Part shown: positions 13,713-26,514 of the stretch, piece after piece | Layout of the letters: each line of letters starts with the position of its first letter | Numbering within the stretch: position 1 is the stretch's first letter | DNA from: Ophioderma brevispina | Taxonomy: Eukaryota; Echinodermata; Ophiuroidea; Amphilepidida; Ophiodermatidae | Assembly: GCA_023653785.1 (NCBI GenBank) | Contig: JAMKCH010087969.1 | Span: forward strand, 124,001-188,000 | Length of the DNA stretch: 64,000 bases | Reading direction: 5' to 3' | Program-made: the position numbers and the translations under genes | Notes under the pieces: generated by a model | The model's input: the letters and a program-made list of their open reading frames with translations, nothing else | What the model was told of the DNA's origin: nothing | The model's database searches: none

Positions 13713-14302
13713 TGTTTATAATAGTACCACACATGCACATGCTGGTATGAAAACACCCCAATACCATTCACAGGTATTAGCATGTTATGTAACTGGTTGC
13801 AAAGGCTTGACCTTACAATAATAGACGCCTTCAATTGTCACTCACTCACACACAAGTAGTGGTCTTGTTTTGGTTGTTCTATGCATTGCCTTGCCTCCAT
13901 TGAAGAGAGTTTTGGAAAAGTGTATTTTCTGCCATTGAGAATAAATTTGTTATTTTTTTTTTTTTCTTTGACAATCATTTGCCTAAACCTATAAAGCACC
14001 TATTGGTGAGTTTCTAGCAAAAATCCAGGATGAAGATCATGTTTGTTTTTTGTTTTTCCAAAAGTAGCAGAAAAGCCCCATAGACTTCATGTACAAAACT
14101 TAAACTCCACGGAACCAACCTAAAAATTTATCTTGAGTGAAAAAGCTTGCCTGATTCATTTTCAGGAGCCAAAATGGCCATAGAATATGCTCGATTTACA
14201 AAAGATTTGTAAAAAAAAGTTCATACTTGCCCACCCCTAGTAGTAAGATATTGATATTACTACAAACCTGAAGTACAATGTCTGAATGTTTTTTTAATTC
14301 AG

Positions 14303-17300
14303 TTGTACAGGGAGTCATCCTAAAAGTAACATTACTATTTTGAAATCTGTACTTCTCTTGTTATGAATAACTTACAAATACCAACACCATAAGGAAAAAG
14401 TAAGAACTTTTAGAAATTGCTTCGCTAGCAAATTTATTCTTTTGTTTTGCAAAAATAACAATAACGAATCTTAAGTTGCCAGTAGTCACACATTCATATT
14501 AACACATTAGAAGATTAATGTATTTATCGTGCACACTTTTTGGTAAATCGTTCTCTTCTCACGTGCAATTTAATCATGACATTTAAATCTATTCAAAAAG
14601 CGTGTATAATATTAAAACTTTTTAAGAAAAATACGTTTAACTCGTTTTTAAAACGCATACCTATGATGAGAAAAGGCTTACCAATCACTCAGCGTGTTCG
14701 TTCCATTATGCAATAGGCTTGTGTGTTGAAGAAAATGACCGAGGGGATATTGGCTGTTTTGGAGATTACAAGTAATAAAATGCAATGAAAATATTCGTTA
14801 TAAGTACACTTGCGCGTCAGTATATCACTTGGCAATATAACCTTTAGAATGTTTTCAAGAAAGCTTTACTGTATATTAGAAAGGCAGTCTTTCTCATAGG
14901 CATTCAAGTCACTTATATTTTGGTAAACCTCTTGGATTGAATATAATTAAATGGATTGGACTTACAAATCCAACTATTTGTTAAGTTTGTATGTATTGAT
15001 TTACAGCACTTTGAAATTGATGAGTTGTCGCAGGGTACGCAATTTTCAGAAAACAGGTGCTTAAAGGAATGCAAAGAATGCGTTCCAGGTGATGCGAGAT
15101 CTACAGTGTCAGGGTAGGGCGCGCTTGATTATGTATCAAATGCGACTTTCGGTTATGTGGGCAGGCTGAGTTTCCACACTATTAAGGAATAAAGCTAGAA
15201 TTTTGAAAAACAAGACAACTCAGAACAAAACAAAGCAAAACAAGGAATAAAACAAACGCGGCTTAGATCCACAGATCAAAGATCGATGAACTTTCGGGGC
15301 ATGAAAGAGGTCTTTTCCTATATAGGCTTTCCGAAATAAATCGATATCACTTTATTTCATTACATTTCATTTATTTACCATGATTCAATCAAAATATCAA
15401 AAAACAGCAGTAACGATGGAAGGATGACCAAAGCAGAGCAAAGCTCGAAAAAGTATGGCCACCCTATTAACTTAAGTTACGGTGCAAGGACAAGGACAAT
15501 AGCAAATAAAACAAAGACAACATTAAGTGTATAAACAAGACAAGACAGTGAGACAGACATATGTTGGCTTAGCAATTGGCAATATATATATTTAAAAAAA
15601 TATACAAGGATGTGACACAAAGGCTAGCTAGCAATTGTAGTTCAAACCAATCCGACGCCCAAGCACAACCAGTGGCACTGACAAATATGGAACTATATTG
15701 CACGGCAAGAAAAAACGCCACGAAAAAACGCTCAACACGAGATATGGACCACTGACCAGCTATAAATTAAAAATATCTTATATATTTATATTGCATGTGA
15801 TATATATATGAAGCTATACTGTATTAAATTGACGAAACTACGCAAAAAGACAAGTATCTATTTTAATGCTATACTTGGACGCTACCTCTTAACAAATTTT
15901 CAAACTTAGTGATCTATAGATCTCGATTGTGAAAATCACATACTAAAAGATAATGCAATTCATGTTGTATTTTTTCTATTACCTGTATCCTTGAAATTCA
16001 TATTCTCTAAGTTTTCATACAAATAGATATCAACATAGAGGGGTAAACTAGGTCGATTGGAACTACAAACGAAAGTGATCAAAACAACCTGTAATACTGA
16101 TATGGCGTGGGAATAAGTCCAACGAGGGAACTGTTGAAAGATTGGCAGTGAATGGCCGCATGACCCTCATTACTTTTAATTTGCGATGACTACCATTACA
16201 ACACTGCATTAGAAGAATTGATTCAAATCAGGTTCTTCTTAAGGTTCTTCTTAAGGGGCTGCATCGGAGTATTGTTGTATCTAATCTTGCTGTATTTCCT
16301 AAAGAAGCATTGAGCATTTTACAAACATCAGGTAAAATCATTCAAATTTAAATATGGAATTAGCCATTTCCTCTTGTGGACCCCTTCGGAGTTAATGCCC
16401 CCTCGGAGCTAATGCCCACGTTTTTGTGTTAAGATTTCTCTTTGAATTTATAAAATGAATTTTATAGTACTGATACTAAAACGAAATGCCATTCTTTTGA
16501 TTTTAAGTATTTTCTGTAAGTCTCATAAATCACTTCGTCAAAATTTCTGAGAAGTTCTTAGAAGCGATGGAAAATGGGGTCCTGTATGTGCAGGAGAAAC
16601 CTTAATATAAAGCTACTTCATGGCACCAAAACTCTTTAAGGACGAATGTTTCCATTTGTTTTCAAGATAAGTACTGTAATCTTTCATGATATCTCCACCA
16701 AAAATAATGAAGAAAGCTTTTCTTGAGGCGAGGAACGCATCAATAAGCTCCAGGAATTAATTTTAATGGCATCATGCGCCACTAATTGCATCCTTACTTC
16801 ATTTTACGATATCATTAGACATCTATTCCTATTTGTTTATTTAAATATTTTGCGATGTCCAGTAAGGCTTATACAGATGCATGATTTATCATAATGTAAC
16901 AAATTTCTACTGTCATAAAAATGAATAAAGGCGTTTGAAGGTCCAGCGCCCTAGTCCTCGTTATGTTTTCATAAGAGCTCGGTTGGTTTGCATTTCAAAA
17001 ATCTGTTGCAGAATAGTTAGAACGTAAAAATGTGGATATTCTGTGAGGAAACTTCATTAAAATAACAGATGGCACACATTTTTAGGAACTTGGAGAATCT
17101 ACCTGGTGTGACATTGGCCTCGATTTAATTTGTTGAAACACCAGTGGGGGCCCGCAACGACAGATCACTACCACCCCAAAATAAGCTTTGCATTAGAATT
17201 TGAAATGTAACGATTGATGAAACATTTATATGAGAAAGTCTGACATAATTTATCTTTATCATCTTTATCGATCTATGGATATTACACAGTTAAAACACAA

Positions 17301-17517
17301 ATCACAAATAAACCATGAACATTTCATCAGTCGCCGTCACCTCCGCTGCAGACGAATTTTCATTAGAACACTGATCGATAGATATATTACATTACATGTG
17401 AAACTTTGACATAGTTTATTTAGTTTTTGCTTCAAACTACCGCACATTTTTAGAGTACGCGGTGAAGTCAGAAATAATCACAAAATAAACCAAATTGCAT
17501 ACTGAAAAGTGTGATAT
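14303..17517. other. Intergenic; no gene seen
   Basis: Only minor repeats are visible: a 12-bp direct doublet GGTTCTTCTTAA at 16231-16254 and a near-doublet TCGGAG(T/C)TAATGCCC at about 16386-16421. An A/CAAAA-rich stretch runs from about 15205 to 15260. No ORF of 60 codons or more is present, which is notable for three kilobases. Confidence 0.5.
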
Positions 17518-17730
17518 CACTATGAGCTAGTAAAATCTCAATTCCCTTGTCACAGTTCAGTACTTTCAATTCACCAATGTATTTTGAAAATACACCCCCT
17601 GGTTTTTGGGTATGATATATGATACCCAGATTAAACAAGGTCCAGCTTTACATGCAATTGGTTTTTTAACATATACAGTACACCCACTGAACTGTATCCT
17701 TGGTGGATGAGCATATTTTAACTCATAGTG
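17518..17730 (+). mobile_element. CACTA-type MITE, copy 1 (TSD TAT)
   Basis: The element begins CACTATGAGCTAG and ends CTCATAGTG. It is flanked on both sides by TAT, consistent with a 3-bp target duplication. The interior includes TGGTATCATATATCATACCC-type sequence, present here as GGGTATGATATATGATACCC (a local palindrome), and CATCCACCAAGGA as its reverse. Terminal CACTA and a 3-bp duplication are hallmarks of the CACTA/EnSpm/CMC superfamily (established knowledge). At 213 bp with no frame it is non-autonomous. Copies at 33494 and 49776 have different duplications. Confidence 0.88.
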
Positions 17731-18181
17731 TATAGCCATCTGACAGTTCGTTTGGATTTCAAGTGATAGCACACACAAATAAAACAAAGGAAAATCAACA
17801 ACAATTCGTAAGACTTAACTTGATACAGAGAAAAATGCCCAAAATTAGTACACGGTCCACTCAAATTTTAGATACCTTTTATGATTTGATCATAGGTCTT
17901 TCTTTCGAAATATTTTATAACTAATATAATAAAGCCAGTAATAAACAAAACAGACATGCACATTTCAAAATTTATTAGGCCTATATAAATTTACATTTAC
18001 TTTTTGCGAATAAATAAACAACCCTTATCCTTAAAAGCTAATTTCGTTATAATAACTGCGATACAAAAAGGAACGGGAAACTTCTTCTGTAATTAACTCC
18101 AAAGACAAATGTCTGTAGTAATATGTGAGCGGCTATTTAGTTCTTGTTCTTTTAAACTTTGAAGTCGGAGCCCGTTGTGGC

Positions 18182-18336
18182 AGGAGATATAGTCCTCCAG
18201 ACTCACAGTACCGCCTACAACGGTGAAGAATAGGCAACTCGATCCAGTTGATTCTTCACGCAACATTAGTTTCACGCTTTTTCCGTTGTCGTCTATGGAG
18301 CCCGGACTATGGTTTCCTTCCGGACTATATCTCCTT
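18182..18336. mobile_element. 155-bp inverted-repeat element, copy 1
   Basis: The termini are a perfect 13-bp inverted repeat, GGAGATATAGTCC (18183-18195) and GGACTATATCTCC (18322-18334). An inner inverted pair, CGGTGAAGAA and TTCTTCACG, flanks the middle. A second copy lies at 24820-24975, sharing CGGTGAAGAA and CCGTTGTCGTCTATGGAGCC. No clear TSD is visible, so the superfamily is unassigned. Confidence 0.75.
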
Positions 18337-18498
18337 TTACACTGGCATAGAAGAACTTATCAAACATATTAAACTTAACCATACTGCATCAATTTCATTT
18401 ATTGGAAACTACTGGGTGCTAAATGTAAATAATCATTGCATTTGCTAATAATATTTTTTTTAATTACAGCTATTTCCACTCTGACCTTTTATATACAG

Positions 18499-19408
18499 TT
18501 AAGGTGTCTGTAATCTCCCGAGTTCTGTCAGATCAATGTTTTATACCTGTCTATCGAAAAAAACAAAAAACAATTATATGAGTTACTGACCATGTGTGAC
18601 ATTTCAAAATGTGCTTGGAACATGCCAGGTAATGTCAAAACAATAAATGGCGGGAGCGATGTCAGAGTTGTTTGAAAGTCTCATTTTTTTTATGACAAAA
18701 CCAGATAAAACAAAAAAATATCATGGCTACACACTTTAGACAACTAATTTGGATAATTTATACCACTGGCTTCATCCTGTGTAAATTTTACGAAAAATTT
18801 CATTGCGGGCTAATATGTTTTTTGTTTTCTTAAAAATAGTAGTTTTATCACGTCTCTTTATGGAGAATGGACATATAGAGGGCGCTATAACAACCAATCC
18901 AAACCTTAGTGGGTCTATATGGCAAGATTCCCGGGGTGGAATTTTCTGATTTTCGCAGAGGTGATAGCTCTTGCATGTCCATACTTATGTCAGTTGTCAA
19001 ACTTGTGTCGCCACTCTTAAAATTGCTCTAAAAATAAGAGACGATTTGCATGGGGTCAAACAGCTGTCATGTCACGTGCCACCATCTAACAGGCAATAAC
19101 AAGGAATTTCACATAATTTTAAATATCTAAATTGTCTTCAAATAAGGCCAAACACAAGTTTGTTTCCAGTCACAGCCCGTTCGGATATTGATTATGCAGC
19201 CATTTTAACCGCATTTCATTTTTTCTGTTATTTGATGAGCTGAGAAAATTCGATTTCTTTTTTAATCAAAATGCTTCAGAGATAGAAAATTGCATTTTTT
19301 TTAATAAGGATCTCCAAAATCGATATAGGCTTAAAAAGAATATTTTACAGTAAATATGGTTTGCCAACTGATTTAATTTTACTGATTTTATTTTCTGGAC
19401 ACCTTTAA
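18499..19408. mobile_element. Possible TTAA element with short ends
   Basis: The left end is TTAAGGTGTCTG and the right end GGACACCTTTAA, a 10-12 bp inverted match bounded by TTAA. The 910-bp interior has no frame of note. The inverted repeat is short for its separation, so a chance pairing is possible. It shares the AAGG-type end of the better supported TTAA elements. Confidence 0.35.
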
Positions 19409-22400
19409 TATAGCGTTACACGAATGTGTTATTACTTTGTCAATTATAAAATACCACTAGGAAAAAGCATCTCATATTTTACCTTTCATAATGCACAGAA
19501 GACTACTAAGTATATGACTCGTATGATGAACACCCAGCGTGGTTAAAACAAATTATTATTCTATATGAGGTGCTGAAACTTATAGTAAATATAAGCATAC
19601 CAACCCATGTGGTAAATATACATAAACCAACCCATGTGGGAAACCTCTTGCGTGATCCATACCACGCGTTATGAAATTATATTGCCCGTTTCTTTTCTTT
19701 ATTATCTGATAATGTTGTGCGCTATAGGCACGTGCTGCAAAGGTATTAACTTTCAGTAATGTAATTTAAAATCTAAAATGGAATTTGTTAGTATGAACAT
19801 TTGCACAAAAGAGTACTAATGTAGAGACTAAGTGGAACATTTATCGACAATAATGGCGGACTTTTATACTTGCATTCTAACTTCAGTGCAACTACCGCGA
19901 GCTCAGCTTATGGAAATGTCTGGGTAATCACATATTTGCAAGTGTTAAGGGCGATGCACACTTGATTCGGGCTATGCCAAGAACATATTGTACCAATCAT
20001 TTTGTTTTAAAAATCTAATAAAATACCGTTTGTTGCTTTGGTTGAGATAGGGGGCAATTTTCCCTTTCTCTTATCGGTGGAAAATCTATTCGACATGTTT
20101 GTTCCAAGATATTGAAGGAATTCAATTTGGAGCTTATTCGTATACGAGGGACTTATTCCGTTTCAATTTTGGTGTTTCGATTCGGATTTATTCTTAACCT
20201 CAGTAAAATTTACTCTCATTCATTTATTCATGACAGGGTTGGCATTCACATTCATGCAGTTGTTCCTTTCAGTTTCAGTCTTCCACTTCATGTCTATCCA
20301 TTGAACAAGGAAGGGGTTGTGCCTCTGGGAATGCAACATATGCTGATTAACCAATAGTCCCTAGTAAATTTTCGGCAAGTTGTATTGTGGAACATCACGA
20401 AACTTAAGGTTTCGCACAACGCACTGCACAGGCTTTATTAATTTATCAAAATTTTAAAGGTGAATGTATCACGGCAATGTATTATCTTTTCTTAAAGAAG
20501 GCCGAAGGCGTAAAGACACATCTAGGTTGTTTCCATGGTTACATAAGAAATTTGGAGTCATAGGCACTTAGCGAAAAAATACTCTCTCATTTGCACCTTA
20601 TTCCGTAGATGTCAATTATTGTCCGCCCCAAATGTACTTGTATAATCGTACACACAGACATACCAACCGCATCCCTATTATACCATACTCTCGCATATCG
20701 GAACGGTTGTATTTGGAAACTATCATTAGTTGAGTGCAACTACGACAAAAGAGTGCTAACAAGTCTATCGTGCTGTGGAGCGTTAAGATATGTTCTTGTT
20801 TTCATTCACGTCTGATGTTTATTTCCCAAAAGCCGAAGCAAAATCGGGACTGAGGCCCCTGGCGGTGAAGTCATGTAACCAACCCCATGATAAAAAGCTA
20901 TATTGGAAAACAAAATGCCCTTGTTGCTATAACTAACGATCGAACGTGGATGTATACTCACAACGATACGTGTAAAGCTTAAAGATACATTTAATGAAGA
21001 ATCCAATAAACGGTTTTTGTCACGAAAGCACACGCCTACAAAGAATTCCACATGGCACGGACTGAAGCAAGACCCTTACATTATACATCCATTCATGAAG
21101 TCATTAAGAACAGGAATTATTAAGCTGAGTCCGTATGCAGTGAATATTATAGACTAAGATACACAAATGTACTCTTCTTAAACATATATTTATTACCACA
21201 ATTTCACTCCTGGCCTACCACAAAAACATTATCAGAAGAAATTGGACAAAACTTAGGCAAAAGAAACACTATATGGTAGAAATTATTTTCCATATTAAAC
21301 CCTTCCACTACCACCCCCTGACGCCCGCCATAAATTACCACTGTAAGTGGTATGACGGCCATTGTTTTTGCCAGTGGCTCTAATTGGTCACGGGGATGAG
21401 GAGGCGAATTTAAACTTTTTAATTGTTATTGTTTTGCAGATGACAAATGCTATTTGAAATAGCCCCCAGCTCACCCACCCCCATTTTTTGACAGAGAACA
21501 GATAATCCAATTAACAAATGATTCAAAATTAGGAGTATGCACCGTTTGAAGAGTGATGAAATTGCATGTTACATGTATGTATGTCTTACCAACAAGATAG
21601 TACAGATTTTTGTCATGTCCATTTTATTTTTATGATCCGTAGGCCTTGTTCTCATCCGATGCCTCATCCGTTGGTCCGACGTCCGTGCTTTACACACCTA
21701 TGCCAGTAAATGTCTGAGTCTTCCTCCTCTGTGTTTTAATTAGATCAAATCCTGCACGTTATATGGCTTTATTCTGAGGTGCTATAACATATTTGACGTG
21801 CATCCACGACAACACTTTATAGTTTGTATTTTCATAGTGAAGTTTAAACTTTGGTGAATTTTCTCATAGGTTTTGTTCAGAGCCTGATCTGTAATTCATT
21901 GTAACAGACATAACATGGTTTGCCGTACCACTACAAAATACTTCCGTGATTTTATAAACATTTACTTGTTTATGTCCTTAGTGTTGCATAATAAAAATCA
22001 AATCCGGTTGCTGTAATAAGAATCATTGTCCATTGATACTTCTGCTGTGTGTAGGGGGTGGGTCGAAATGGACCAACCTATTATATGAAAAACAAGCGCC
22101 AAGATTTTTTTCCCATTATGATGCTTAAGAAAAAGTTACACAAATACAAAAATAAAGAGTCAAAAATATTTTGCGTTCTAAAACGAGATGCCAAACACCA
22201 AGCCGGGTACGTAGGGACCCCTACACATACACTTAAACTATCCCACCTACAAGTATTGTTGCGGCCTTGAATGTTTCAACCTTTAAGTGTATAGGATTGA
22301 AAAGTAGGTTTTGGGACATTTTTTTAGTATTCATGGTGATATTAATACAGATAAAATGACAAGCCCAAGATAGATTCAAACAGAGAACAAGATCAGCGTC

Positions 22401-23600
22401 TATTGTATTTAACCAAAACCCCTAGACACTTTGTCAGTTTTCCAGTTTCCGATTCAACGTGTTTTATTGGAGACAGCGAAAAATAATGATGTACTGAAAC
22501 GGAAAGCCGCCCATCTGCGACGACACGACAGTGTACGCTTCATCTATTGACTACTGCTATGATCAAGGATGACAAGCACACCAACAAGTTGATATTCTCA
22601 CGTTAATTTGATATTGAACATTTCTTATCCTTTCCATGGCCTCAGAATAACTGTGATACCAAAAAATGGGGCGGGTAGCTGTAACTTAACTTCGAAAATA
22701 CCATTGACTTTCTTTCCGTAATATAAATTTCAGCACTTTGGAGGCATTTTCCTTTGATGTATCTAGGCAAATAGAAATATATAGGGTCTTTCATTAACCT
22801 GTGCATGGCGGTGTTAAATGAAAAAGGTGTGCTCATCCGAATTTTTAAAAACCAAGTCAGTAACTCTTTAAGAACCACTTATCCAATTTCTTCCTCTTTG
22901 TACAACGTAAGTGTAGCTTAAAGGGCCAGACACTCGAAGCAGCGCATTCAATGAACAGGGCGAGTTACAACACAGAGGTAATAGAGGTAATACCTCTATG
23001 ATTACAACTATGGACACAGCTGACTGCGCATCTTTTGTTCAAATTGACCCCGCCATGACCCGTCAAAAATATATTCCAGGAGCCTTGATCAAAATCATAC
23101 GATTATAGCCAAATTAACGAGGTTTTTAGTATCACTTTTCTTCAATATCGTTCTACGGTTATGAACAATAATACGTTGTAAATTAGGCTTATCAAATCAC
23201 AAATGAAGCCGATTGTTTTCCGCATCGAGTTTTATTTATCATTGACGCACTTTGGCCAAAATAACGGTAGAAGAACTTGACTGAATTATTTCTTTCTTTT
23301 CTTTCTGTAACATAAATCTGTGCATGTTGTGTTTGTTATCACTAAGTAACGTATACAAGTTTTTGAAGATACTGCAGTTGGTACAATTGGCAGATCGATC
23401 TGATTTAACCGGATTAACTCATTGCAAATCCCGGCATTGATAATTAATGGACATACGCTGCATACCATAGATGCTCTGGAGCACACTCCTTTTTTTTACA
23501 TTAAACACTTCCCTATGTATGTGTCTTATATGTATATACTGAACCTTCCGAAGAGAGCACGTTTGTCTGTGTTTTCTTTCCCTTCTGTTTTTTTTTCCTA
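19409..23600. other. Intergenic; no gene seen
   Basis: A 15-base doublet AACCAACCCATGTGG lies at about 19598-19640 as part of a roughly 28-bp repeat. A short palindrome, TACCACTGTAAGTGGTA, lies near 21337-21353, and AGAGGTAATACCTCT lies near 22984. Frames at 20112-20357, 20609-20815 and 20806-21051 are unrecognised and adjacent on different strands. I do not call them genes. Confidence 0.5.
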
Positions 23601-24091
23601 TTAAAGGAGAACACGCACCAACGATAATATTATACAAATACTCTATAAATAATTATTGACCACATATCGATTGGTTTCAATCGAAAAAAGGAATTATATT
23701 AACCATAACACATGAATTCGATGAAACAAAAAACCTCTGGTCTGACCATATGCCGATATTTAAATTAAAAAAATTGTCGCTAATTGTCTAAACGGTTTAT
23801 GCATTATACGGTCGGCAAGTTTGCGTCAATACATGCCATAGTAAATGTACATTATGAAAGTGTCACGTGAGAAATGTTTATGACGCTAACTGTGCCGTCC
23901 GTATCGCTTAACGCATATACATATCCCATATCCAGTAGCGCCAATTTTCAAGTAGCGCGTGGTCAGACAAATAGTTTTAATCATTTTTATGGTTAGTTAA
24001 TTCCGTTTTTCATGAACCACTCGATATTATGTTCATAATTATTTTTATAAGCTATATTGTATAATGTTTTCTTAGTACGGTTCTCCTTTAA
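23601..24091. mobile_element. TTAA fold-back MITE, family A copy 2
   Basis: It starts TTAAAGGAGAACACG and ends CGGTTCTCCTTTAA. It shares with the copy at 7188 the blocks TAATTATTGACCACATATCG and GGTCAGACAAAT, and the mirrored arm CATGAACCACTCGATAT. At 491 bp it is slightly longer, with small indels throughout. Whole-element palindromy is retained. The overlapping ORFs at 23419-23637 run across its left boundary and are not genes. Confidence 0.87.
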
Positions 24092-24480
24092 TTCAAAGAG
24101 CTTTGACCCCACTTTGTTTTTTCAAATTTACACTTTCAAACCTTGTCCAGTTTACAGATATGTTTATGTTATGTAACCAACGTGGTAATGTCAGCTTGCT
24201 TTCTCTCTAGTAAAAGCCAAAGCATCAATATATTAAGTATATTAAGTTTCAGGTCCTACACACAAGTGATTAAATTGATTGAGTCCGCTGTCTGTGTGTT
24301 TCGCACTGAACTTAGCAATGTCTGCACGTTTCTTTTATCACCACCGAATCGGCACTAAGTTAATTCAAAATACATCCCACATAGGTAAACATACACCTGA
24401 CTCCATTAGCAAAATACTTTAAATATAATAGCTACCATCGCCTGAACACAATATTTCCCTCGATAATATTAGTCATTCCA

Positions 24481-24612
24481 TGTTTGTTCGCTTAATACGG
24501 AAAGATACCTACTGGTAGGTGTCGTTTCACATGGGGCCGTAGGCCGAATGTGATACGACACCCCCAGACGGCACCTAACCATAGGTATTTTCGATAATGT
24601 GTGGAACAGACA
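24481..24612. repeat. Long hairpin, outer arms shared with 52636
   Basis: TGTTTGTTCGCTTAATACGG pairs with the terminal CGATAATGTGTGGAACAGACA. Inside it, GATACCTACTGGTAGGTG pairs with CACCTAACCATAGGTATT, and GGTGTCGTTTCACAT pairs with ATGTGATACGACACC. The loop is about GGGGCCGTAGGCCGAA. The hairpin at 52636 has homologous outer arms and similar flanking sequence (TTTATCATT) but different inner arms. Confidence 0.8.
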
Positions 24613-24819
24613 GGGAATAAAGGATTTATCATTTAGTAGACATAGTCAACACCCTCCCCATATCCAGGTTATAGCTGTCTAGCAATGGGTTTAAATAATT
24701 CATTGTCTCGTAAAGGATAAGTGTTCATCTTTTCACCTTGAGATTGCTAGAATTACCAATAAGTCTTTTCAACAGCTCGGACCATCATTGGACTGTCTTT
24801 CGGCGGCTCGGCGTGGGAA

Positions 24820-24975
24820 GTAAGATCTAGTCCTCGGACTCACAGTCCGCCTACCAAACGGTGAAGAAAGAATAGGGCACTCGATTCAGTTGACTCTTCA
24901 CGCACATTAGTTTCTAGGCTTTATTCCGTTGTCGTCTATGGAGCCCGGACTCTGGCTCCTGACGGACACCATATT
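24820..24975. mobile_element. 155-bp inverted-repeat element, copy 2
   Basis: This is a diverged direct copy of 18182-18336. The order CTAGTCCTC, GACTCACAGT, CGGTGAAGAA, CCGTTGTCGTCTATGGAGCC, GACGGAC is kept. The terminal repeats have eroded and a G9 run follows at about 24981. Confidence 0.72.
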
Positions 24976-26362
24976 ACACCGGGGGGGGGTTACAATCTTG
25001 TTTTCCATTATATATGTAATGGCTTAGCCGTAAATTTTAAACTTGGTAATTAACAAATTGAATTTGAAGACTTGGAAAGTGATTGATGAAATCTAGTATT
25101 TCATCAATAAAACGAAATACGAAGATTTATATAATATTTTCTGATTAAATAACATTAAACAGTAAATGCCAATATTTTTTCCTTTTATCAAATTATAAAC
25201 ATAACTAAAGGTTAAAATACATCTCCTTGTGAAATTTTTTGCTGAAATGATAGATTAAAGGTGTGTAGAATAAGAATCTTCCGGTTGCCACCTTGGGCAT
25301 TCCTGGGCAGTTTTGAGAATCCAAGATGGCGTCGCCATATAAATGATAATTATATATTCAACCCTGTATTATCAAACTATGGAGTTACTAGGATCCAATG
25401 AACAAGTATATGGCACTAGTAACATTAAGTCATACTTCAAATTAAAAAGGGGAAGCCACATCCATTGTAAATATGCATTATAACAGCAAATACTGCGATA
25501 AAAATGACATGTGGCTTAGGTTAGTGTTAGACACAATAATGTATTTTGTCGTGTTAAAGTGTAACATGACGTCCCATCAATATGGCAGCAAAATGTGAAC
25601 ATCTTCAAAAATACTTGGAACAAATTTATAAGTATTACAGCCTCAAATCGAAATCAAGTGTGACAAGGACATTTGAAATGTACATTTGATCCTAACCAAG
25701 TACAACATACTTTTCAATTTGTTTCAATGCGCCAAAATGAAAATAAACTAATATGGTGCCAAAGTTGTCAAATACCATAGGAATTACATTTTCAAGATAT
25801 TGCACTTCAATTTATTATAATTGGACACATTTTGTTTTATTATCGGGCTTACCTGGTATCACTTGGTTATGAGCATAGGTACCATTTCCAATGTTTTATT
25901 GACACAAAAATTATACTTAAGGTACTATTTAGAAATCTGTGTCAAGCGTTTTAAGATATTCACGTTTTTGGCTGCCATATTGATTGACGGCATGTTACAA
26001 CTTTAAAAAGTATCATAAATACAGTTAACACATTAAGTGGTTCTGAATTTATGCCAAGAATTTTGTAAGTATCATACTACGCCAAACAACCTGAACGCGG
26101 TGCAAGTGTTGTATTCATCGCATGATTGAAAGATCTGGAGGGTAAACAAAAATCCACTTCTCATAATTTCTCGTGAAATGACCCTGCACTGGATACATTT
26201 GCAGCACGCCCACTTTTGAATGTTATAACGGTGTACTTGTGTGATAGTAACTGACCATGCATGACCAAATAACTGGAGATAGTGAGAAACCAAGTGAATC
26301 CATTGGCATAAGAGGATAAGTGAAGACATCATTGTGTAATGGTCATCTCCATATTTGGCGAT
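24976..26362. other. Intergenic; no gene seen
   Basis: This is AT-rich sequence with one unrecognised 61-codon frame (25821-26006) and an 86-codon minus frame (26072-26332). Neither carries a motif. I see no repeat boundaries. Confidence 0.5.
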
Positions 26363-26514
26363 GGTATACGTTTCATATAGAAGTCCCAGGTATGCAAATG
26401 GGTATTACAATTGATTCCGTCATACGCTGCATGATGTTGTGCAGAGCGCTTGAAGGAACCAATGGCAATACCTCACTTTGACATACTTGCGGACTTCTAT
26501 ATGAAACGTCTACC
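26363..26514. mobile_element. Inverted-repeat MITE, family E copy 1
   Basis: The left end GGTATACGTTTCATATAGAA is mirrored by the right end TTCTATATGAAACGTCTACC. The interior contains AATGGCAATACCTCAC and CAATTGATTCCGTCAT. A second copy in reverse orientation lies at 33934-34079. No TSD is recognisable at this copy. Confidence 0.78.

Larger units (their letters stand above)
12771..14239. mobile_element. hAT-like element with long terminal inverted repeats
   Basis: The ends are TAGGGGTGGGCAAGT and ACTTGCCCACCCCTA. They extend into inverted repeats of about 165 bp (12771-12935 and 14070-14239) that share GGCCATTTTGGCTCCTGAAA and AGCTTTTTCACT. Direct repeats GTAGTAA lie immediately outside (12764-12770 and 14240-14246). 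A YAGGGGTGGGCAA end is typical of hAT MITEs and hAT elements in animals. The 7-bp rather than 8-bp duplication may reflect an indel. No transposase frame was found in the 1.1-kb interior, so the element is non-autonomous. Confidence 0.72.
12727..14302. mobile_element. Older palindromic element split by a hAT-like insertion
   Basis: The outer arms are 12727-12770 and 14240-14302. Read inward they match as an inverted repeat: ATTTAGACATTTTACTTCAGG on the left corresponds to the reverse complement of CCTGAAGTACAATGTCTGAA on the right. The sequence between them is the hAT-like element, which is flanked by GTAGTAA on both sides. Removing it and one GTAGTAA restores a compact hairpin of about 100 bp. 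A 20-base piece of the right arm also occurs at 28879-28898. Confidence 0.65.

Noticed and set aside
18248..18448. 66-codon ORF overlapping the 18-kb MITE as a gene
   Set aside because: Its first half is MITE arm sequence that also occurs at 24.8 kb without a preserved frame.
23601..24091. CRISPR-like or satellite array, because family A recurs
   Set aside because: The copies are dispersed by 16-18 kb, have transposon-like ends and are palindromic; there is no regular repeat-spacer structure.
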